Shown here in pieces: positions 7,686 to 12,121 of a DNA stretch of 12,121 nucleotides. The stretch is taken from positions 1 to 12,121 of the forward strand of contig UQFC01000084.1 of NCBI GenBank assembly GCA_900540335.1, given 5' to 3'. The notes beneath the pieces are model-generated. The model did not search any database and was not told the DNA's origin. It saw only the letters and a list, made by a program, of their open reading frames with translations. Source of the stretch: an uncultured Clostridium sp. (GTDB lineage: Bacteria; Bacillota; Clostridia; Lachnospirales; Lachnospiraceae). The position numbers and the translations under genes were made by a program. How positions within the stretch are numbered: position 1 is the stretch's first letter; each line of letters begins with the position of its first letter.

Positions 7686-7695
7686 AGGTCTTATC
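7661..7695 (-). terminator. Terminator of the MATE operon
   Basis: Bases 7661-7674 pair with 7682-7695 to make a 14-bp stem with a 7-nt loop, starting 9 bases after the MATE stop codon. In the minus-strand RNA every position pairs (one is G-U), whereas in plus-strand RNA that position is an A-C mismatch, pointing to minus-strand use. The tail ATTATTATAG is U-containing but not a clean U run. Confidence 0.6.
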
Positions 7696-7704
7696 TTGTC
7701 ACAT

Positions 7705-9048
7705 TCAACATGACTCTTCCGTTATTTTTCTGCACCGCAATACATAAATACAGGTATAAACAGCCATCACTGCCGATACTGCCGGCGCTACTGCGCCGAT
7801 GATTCCCAGGCTGTCCGGCATAATGCGGCATGCCAGAACCAACAGAGGAATACGAAGGGCCAGGGCGCCGAAGCAGCAGCTGATCATGGTAAAAATCGTT
7901 TTTCCCCGTCCGTTTAAATATCCGTTCATAGAGAAAACAAACAACACAGCCAGGTAGTCATAGCTGCAGGTTCTGAAAAATGGAATTCCTGCCTCAAGAA
8001 TTGACGCATCCTTTGAAAAAATACCTATCATGGTTTCTGGGGAAATCTGCGCCCACAGGAAAAATGCCAAGGAAAACGGAGCAGCCGCCAAAATGGCGAT
8101 CCACAGCGCCCTGTTCATCCGATCGTATTTCTTTGCCCCATAATTCTGAGCCACAATCGAAGCCAGAGCACTGGCTGCCGATGTGGCCGGAAGCATGGCA
8201 AACACATCATATTTTCCCGCAATTCCCACGGCAGAGGAGGCTGCCACTCCCAGCGCATTAGTCACCGAGGTCAGATAAAGAAAGGAAAACCGTACCATAC
8301 ACTCCTGAAGAGAAATGGGGATTCCCACTTTTATCAGCTCTCCAGCCTTCTCTTTATCCATCTTAAAATTCTTCAGGCGGAACTGAAAAATAAAATTTCT
8401 CTTATTCAGATACAGAGCTGCACAGACCATGCTGAAGCCCTGAGAAAAAATAGTGGCAACAGCGGTCCCGCGGACACCCATGTGAAAATATTTTACCAGA
8501 ACAATATCTCCCACAACATTCATACACCCTGCAACTGCCACAAACAAAAGCGGACTTCTGGAATCTCCGCAGCCCCGCAGCACAGCGCTGATGGCATTAT
8601 ATCCGCAGATAAAAACCACACCGCAGGCGCAGACCTGCACATATTGTCCGGCCAGTTCATAGGCCTCCTCCGGTGTCTGAAGAGCTGTCAGAATCCACGG
8701 GCAAAGCAAAAACAGCAAAACCGAAAGCACTGCTCCTGTCCCTGCAAAGAGACAAAAACTGGTGCCAATGGTTTTCTTCACCTCCTCCGGCCGTTTCTGT
8801 CCTGTATAATTTCCAACCAGAACCGTACTTCCGAGAGTCAGGCCTGTAATCAAACTGGTAATAATCTGCGTCACCTGTGTGCCCGTAGAAACAGCCGCCA
8901 CCGCATCCCTTCCGCAGTACCAGCCAACCACCATCAAATCCGCTGCTCCGTAAAATGCCTGTATCAGATTTGCCAGCAAAAACGGAATGGCAAAAACCAC
9001 TACGGTTTTTACCAGACTCCCCTGTGTTAAATCATGTTCCTGTTCCAT
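7705..9048 (-). CDS. MATE family multidrug/cation antiporter
   Basis: This 447-residue, strongly hydrophobic protein has the normal MATE length and twelve-helix pattern in two related halves. The N-terminal half carries the typical first helix with a nearby Asp (Gly-Ala-Ala-Asp-Leu-Met-Val-Val-Gly) and an Asn-Val-Val-Gly-Asp segment in the middle. The second half begins near residue 240 with a Lys-Val-Gly-Ile-Pro segment, the usual start of the second MatE domain. Such proteins export drugs, cationic metabolites or toxins in exchange for Na+ or H+; the substrate cannot be read from sequence. It is the last gene of the run, 23 bases after the ferredoxin gene, and is followed at once by a terminator. 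The ribosome site is weak (AGGA about 10 nt before the ATG), so it may depend on translation of the upstream gene. Confidence 0.92.
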   Translation of the reverse strand: MEQEHDLTQGSLVKTVVVFAIPFLLANLIQAFYGAADLMVVGWYCGRDAVAAVSTGTQVTQIITSLITGLTLGSTVLVGNYTGQKRPEEVKKTIGTSFCLFAGTGAVLSVLLFLLCPWILTALQTPEEAYELAGQYVQVCACGVVFICGYNAISAVLRGCGDSRSPLLFVAVAGCMNVVGDIVLVKYFHMGVRGTAVATIFSQGFSMVCAALYLNKRNFIFQFRLKNFKMDKEKAGELIKVGIPISLQECMVRFSFLYLTSVTNALGVAASSAVGIAGKYDVFAMLPATSAASALASIVAQNYGAKKYDRMNRALWIAILAAAPFSLAFFLWAQISPETMIGIFSKDASILEAGIPFFRTCSYDYLAVLFVFSMNGYLNGRGKTIFTMISCCFGALALRIPLLVLACRIMPDSLGIIGAVAPAVSAVMAVYTCIYVLRCRKITEESC

Positions 9049-9071
9049 CTTTTGTATTCCTGCCTTATTTT

Positions 9072-10385
9072 TTATTTATTTCTTTGTGCATCCCTCTTCT
9101 TCTGCTTTCTCTCCTCCTGCATAGACAGCAGACGATCCAGATATACTGATTTCAGCTGCTTACTGGCCAGCGCCTGCTTTACCGGGGACAGCTCCAAAAT
9201 TGCACTTAAAGCCGCTGCCAGCGCCCTGTGATTGGCAAAGGCCTGATTATCGAAAATCAGATTTGCCAGGGTTCCCTTTTCAATCGCCTGGAGTACAAAC
9301 CGGTGCGTACTGTTTACCGGCGTTATCACCTGCTGACTTCGCCGTTTCATTGTAATCGCCTTTATACTGCAGTTGCGGGCGCAGACTCCGCAGCCCAGAC
9401 AGATGTCCTGATCCAGAACTGCCTTTTTCTTTCCATTCTCCCCTTCTTTCATGGAAACAGCCAGTACAGGACAGACCCTGGCGCACTTTCCGCAGCCCAC
9501 ACATGTCTCCTCAGAAAACTCCGGAATAAATCCCGTCGTTGCAACCGGCTGCATAGGGCTGAAATGTCTGGCTGCCTGAAGAGCCTCGCAGCAGCATCCG
9601 CAGCAATTGCAGATAAAGGACGGATGCTCCCTCACATTTTCACCAATCTGGACAAGATTGCTGGCATAGGATCGTTCCAGGGCATCCAGCGCCTCTTCTT
9701 TGGAAATCAGACGGGTATAATCTCCGTGCTCTGCCAGAGACCTGGCCACGTTGTCAAAGGTCAGACATACATCCCAGGGCGCATCAATCTCACAGGGATG
9801 ACCGGCATGAAACATTTTGTGACGGCAGTAACAAAGGCCAAGCCCGATATATTCCGCTTCTCTGACAATATGGGTTGCCCGCTCATACTCAAGAATATGA
9901 TTCGCCTTATCATTCAGAAGCACCGGCTCCTGAACAAAAACCCGTCCCAGCTTCGTTTCCGTGGCATAAAACAGATCCTTTATAAAATCCTCCTCCACGT
10001 TCATATACTGGTAATACAGCTCTGCCAGATATTTCTGATCAATATCTCCCCTGGTTCTCATCAGAGCAAACTCAATAAAACCGGCCATAGGCGGCGGCAT
10101 TACAAATTTTCTCTCCCCATTATGCCAGGAATCAACCAGAAGGGCTTTATTGCAAAGATGATCCAAAAGCTTCTCTGCCTTAGCCTCTGTTGTCCCCCAC
10201 ACTCTTGCCGCCTTTTTCAGGGTAAACGGGCGAACCGGCAAAAGCGCCACCCACTTTGCTTCTTTTTCTGTATACAGTACCTGAAGAATCTTATAAAGCG
10301 TCTCCGATTCCGGAGCCCCTTGAGTGAACCAGTTAATCCGATCACTTAAATTCCGATATGCATCTCTTGACGTCAGATGTCCCAT
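9072..10385 (-). CDS. Winged-helix / poly-Cys / 2[4Fe-4S] ferredoxin-domain protein
   Basis: This 437-residue cytoplasmic protein has a helical N-terminal half that includes a likely winged helix (about 40-98). Next come two unusual cysteine groups: Cys-Tyr-Cys-Arg-His-Lys at 185-190 with Cys198 and Cys207, and Cys-Asn-Cys-Cys-Gly-Cys-Cys-Cys at 259-266. Two classic [4Fe-4S] motifs follow (CxxCxxCxxxC at 295-305 and 329-339). The last 90 residues are helical, with a very basic end. Proteins of this type are annotated only as 4Fe-4S dicluster proteins; electron transfer or redox-linked regulation is an inference. The ATG at 10385 has a strong AGGAGG 7 nt upstream. It lies between the patatin and MATE genes on the same strand. 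A 373-codon frame on the opposite strand is a by-product of its composition. Confidence 0.85.
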   Translation of the reverse strand: MGHLTSRDAYRNLSDRINWFTQGAPESETLYKILQVLYTEKEAKWVALLPVRPFTLKKAARVWGTTEAKAEKLLDHLCNKALLVDSWHNGERKFVMPPPMAGFIEFALMRTRGDIDQKYLAELYYQYMNVEEDFIKDLFYATETKLGRVFVQEPVLLNDKANHILEYERATHIVREAEYIGLGLCYCRHKMFHAGHPCEIDAPWDVCLTFDNVARSLAEHGDYTRLISKEEALDALERSYASNLVQIGENVREHPSFICNCCGCCCEALQAARHFSPMQPVATTGFIPEFSEETCVGCGKCARVCPVLAVSMKEGENGKKKAVLDQDICLGCGVCARNCSIKAITMKRRSQQVITPVNSTHRFVLQAIEKGTLANLIFDNQAFANHRALAAALSAILELSPVKQALASKQLKSVYLDRLLSMQEERKQKKRDAQRNK

Positions 10386-10440
10386 CCCTGTGCCTCCTTC
10401 CTGATACCTGTTTACGCAAAAAACTGTCTGCCTCTCTTTT

Positions 10441-10520
10441 GATGCTCGCTGCTTTTGATGTCCGCTGCTTCTAATGCTCGCTGCTTTTAATGTCCGCTGC
10501 TTCTAATGCTCGCTGCTTTT
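10441..10520. repeat. Five 16-bp tandem repeats between the patatin and ferredoxin genes
   Basis: Units start at 10441, 10457, 10473, 10489 and 10505. They alternate between two forms, [GA]ATGCTCGCTGCTTTT and [GA]ATGTCCGCTGCTTCT, so the array is also 2.5 copies of a 32-bp unit. It lies 8 bases after the patatin stop and 55 bases before the ferredoxin ATG. A period of 16 is not a multiple of three, and the array contains in-frame stops, so it is not coding. The copies are not self-complementary, so it is not a hairpin cluster. Confidence 0.9.
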
Positions 10521-10527
10521 ACAGGAT

Positions 10528-11412
10528 TCATTTCTCCATGCACACAGGATCATCTTTTTCAAGCCAGAGCCTCAAATCTCTCATCCGGCACAAAGCATCA
10601 CGCCGCCCAATATCGTAAACCTCCTGAAGCTTTCCTGGATCCGATTCCGTCCGTCCAATAGTCAGTTCTCTGCTGGGACGCACCACAAAAATCTTCCCCT
10701 CCGCTTCCAGCCGTTCAATATCACGAACGGTTTTATTATATACAAGATGCCTGTTTTCTAAAGCCTGCACAAACTCAGGATATTTGTGATAATACACCTT
10801 TGCCATCGCCATCTGCTCCGGTTCTTTCACATATCCCCTGTGACGGGTCAAAACCACCACTGTCTTTAAAAAGCCCATTTTCCGAAATGCTTCCACAGGA
10901 ATACTGTCACAGCAGCCGCCGTCTAACAGCTTCATTCCGTCCTGCTCCACGATTCTGGACACATAGGGCAGAGAAGCCGAAGCACGCATCAAATCAATCT
11001 GTTTTTTCATATCCGTAATCCGCAGATACTCCGCCTTTCCCGTTTCCAGATTACTGCAGGTCACATAAAACTCTGTTTTGCTTTCATCAAAAGCCTTATA
11101 ATCATACAAATCCAGTTTTTCCGGAAGATCGTGATAACAAAACTGTTCTCCCGCAATATCACCGGTCAGAAACAGGTTGCGAAAGCTCATAAACCGCTTA
11201 TCCTGACAATACTTTTTATAATATCGAATGCTGCGGCCTTTCTGCCGGGAAACAAAAGAACTGCCGTGAATCGCACCTGCTGAAACACCAATCACACCGT
11301 CAAACATCATATTTTGATCCAGAAATACGTCCAGCACACCGGCTGTATAAATGCCCCGCATTCCGCCGCCTTCCAGAACCAGTCCTGTTTTTATATTCTC
11401 CACATTATACAC
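10528..11412 (-). CDS. Patatin-like phospholipase, YjjU type
   Basis: This 294-residue protein has the complete patatin catalytic kit: the Gly-Gly-Gly-Met-Arg-Gly oxyanion loop at 15-20, the nucleophile elbow Gly-Val-Ser-Ala-Gly with Ser44, and Asp164 in Asp-Gly-Gly. The length and spacing resemble E. coli YjjU. Patatins use a Ser-Asp dyad to release fatty acids from lipids; the substrate here is unknown. No signal peptide or membrane helix is seen, so action on the inner face of the membrane is likely. The start is GTG at 11412, with GGAGG about 6 nt upstream inside the end of the preceding gene, and the two genes overlap by 8 bases, suggesting translational coupling. The 16-bp repeat array follows its stop. 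Confidence 0.92.
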   Translation of the reverse strand: MYNVENIKTGLVLEGGGMRGIYTAGVLDVFLDQNMMFDGVIGVSAGAIHGSSFVSRQKGRSIRYYKKYCQDKRFMSFRNLFLTGDIAGEQFCYHDLPEKLDLYDYKAFDESKTEFYVTCSNLETGKAEYLRITDMKKQIDLMRASASLPYVSRIVEQDGMKLLDGGCCDSIPVEAFRKMGFLKTVVVLTRHRGYVKEPEQMAMAKVYYHKYPEFVQALENRHLVYNKTVRDIERLEAEGKIFVVRPSRELTIGRTESDPGKLQEVYDIGRRDALCRMRDLRLWLEKDDPVCMEK

Positions 11413-12070
11413 ATCCTTCCTCCACCAGAATTTCCGCCTGCTTCAGGCGCTCATAAAATACCGGATAAAACGCATCCTCTCCCCCATACGGTGTCAGATA
11501 AAACTGCTGCAACACCATCATACTCATAGTTTTCGCATTCTTATCTGTCAGTTTGCCCTGAAGAAGCTTTAAAAATCCATGCCAGTCCCTCACAAATGCA
11601 TCATATCTGACTGCATCAGGGGTATCGATCCAGCGGCGCACCTTCACCTTGGTACGTTTTTCCTTCCGGCACTCATGAACCTGCAAAAAATACTGAAAAG
11701 AACCATCCTCTTCATAATAACGTCCCAACGGAAACAAACGACAGATTCCAGGGCGATACGGATGAATGCTGCACCGCCCGTCTCCATTTAAGAAACCACA
11801 TCGCCCTTCTTCTCCACTCATCCTGATATTTGGCTGCACAATACCATCCACCACATTCAGCTCCAGCTTATCCGCCAGCAGCTGCGCTGCTGTTTGTCCC
11901 AGACCGCATGTCAGACGGTGCATATCGTAAGGATCCAGCCCAATCGATGTTCCCATTCCGCAGCAGCAGGCAAAACAGCCGCGACAGTCATCACAGCCTG
12001 CCTTTACCATATCATTCAGACTATACAGCCTGCCGTCAGAAATCTCCTCCAAAGTTACATTTCTTATCAT
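11405..12070 (-). CDS. YkgJ-family Cys-cluster (putative metal-binding) protein
   Basis: This 221-residue protein has the hallmark Cys spacing of the YkgJ / CxxCxxCC family. Near residue 26 there is Cys-x2-Cys-x2-Cys-x2-Cys-Cys-Cys, and further on Arg-Cys-Gly-Phe-Leu and Cys-Ser-Ile-His-Pro-Tyr-Arg-Pro-x2-Cys-Arg, the usual C-terminal half of the motif. The family is thought to chelate Zn or an Fe-S cluster; its biochemical role is not settled. The ATG at 12070 is preferred because a GGCGGA site lies 8-9 nt before it; a longer frame from TTG at 12103 has no ribosome site. It overlaps the patatin gene by 8 bases and is the first gene visible in the run. The start of the operon may lie beyond the right edge. 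Confidence 0.87.
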   Translation of the reverse strand: MIRNVTLEEISDGRLYSLNDMVKAGCDDCRGCFACCCGMGTSIGLDPYDMHRLTCGLGQTAAQLLADKLELNVVDGIVQPNIRMSGEEGRCGFLNGDGRCSIHPYRPGICRLFPLGRYYEEDGSFQYFLQVHECRKEKRTKVKVRRWIDTPDAVRYDAFVRDWHGFLKLLQGKLTDKNAKTMSMMVLQQFYLTPYGGEDAFYPVFYERLKQAEILVEEGCV

Positions 12071-12081
12071 ATTTATAATCC

Positions 12082-12098
12082 GCCTTTCTGCGAAAGGC
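12082..12098 (-). promoter_or_regulatory. Hairpin next to the ribosome site of the YkgJ-family gene
   Basis: GCCTTTC (12082-12088) and GAAAGGC (12092-12098) form a perfect 7-bp stem with a 3-nt loop. On the minus strand its 3' arm runs into the GGCGGA ribosome site, so it could partly hide it. No U run follows, so it is not an obvious terminator of a gene beyond the edge. Any regulatory role is speculative. Confidence 0.3.
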
Positions 12099-12121
12099 AC
12101 CAATGCGTCATGAAACAGCTT

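Noticed and set aside
9228..10349. Plus-strand 373-codon open frame opposite the ferredoxin gene
   Set aside because: The minus-strand gene has clear Fe-S motifs and a strong ribosome site. The plus-strand product resembles no family and is rich in residues expected from reading a coding strand backwards.
10441..10520. CRISPR array
   Set aside because: The 16-bp units are directly adjacent with no unique spacers, and no cas gene is present.
12071..12103. Longer YkgJ-family gene from TTG at 12103
   Set aside because: There is no ribosome site before the TTG, and the extension lies across a hairpin and the GGCGGA site that serves the ATG at 12070.

Overview
The window looks like DNA from a gut-type Clostridia, most likely Lachnospiraceae. 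The basis is gene content: a CsoR/CopA copper operon with a Cys-rich CsoR, a large FtsX-like ABC permease with an internal coiled coil, a clostridial-style aconitase-family hydratase, and strong AGGAGG-type ribosome sites. This is judged from recognised families, not from a database search. Every gene I can support lies on the minus strand, so transcription runs from high to low coordinates.

Left part (1 to about 5400). A copper-responsive csoR-copA operon occupies 1-1141; copA runs off the left edge, so only its N-terminal 230 residues are visible. Its promoter carries one CsoR-like operator between the -35 and -10 boxes and a second in the leader. Upstream of it is an ABC efflux-type pair: an FtsX-like permease of about 1200 residues (1317-4910), ending before a bulged 18-bp hairpin terminator, and the ATPase that should partner it. 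Only the C-terminal 160 or so residues of that ATPase are present.

Junction (about 5394-5417). The ATPase remnant is joined in frame to an aconitase-family hydratase that has lost its last few dozen residues. The ATPase piece has no Walker A. The join falls on a short Asp-Gly-Lys-Asp-Ile-Thr-Ala-Tyr segment that fits both families, and base composition shifts there (43% GC in the 360 bases to its left; 53% in six sampled rows to its right). I read this as a chimera, by misassembly or recombination at a short match, and not as a new bifunctional enzyme. The two halves of the window may therefore come from different loci or genomes.

Right part (about 5420 to 12121). The hydratase has its own promoter and two identical-architecture dyads (ATAG-N7-CTAT, 31 bp apart) that resemble a LysR-type operator pair. 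Upstream is a four-gene run, in transcription order: a YkgJ-family Cys-cluster protein, a YjjU-like patatin phospholipase (8-nt overlap, GTG start), a winged-helix/poly-Cys/2[4Fe-4S] ferredoxin protein, and a MATE efflux transporter, ending at a hairpin terminator. Five 16-bp tandem repeats lie between the patatin and ferredoxin genes. No RNA gene, CRISPR array, insertion sequence or origin was seen, and no gene-free stretch exceeds 300 bases.
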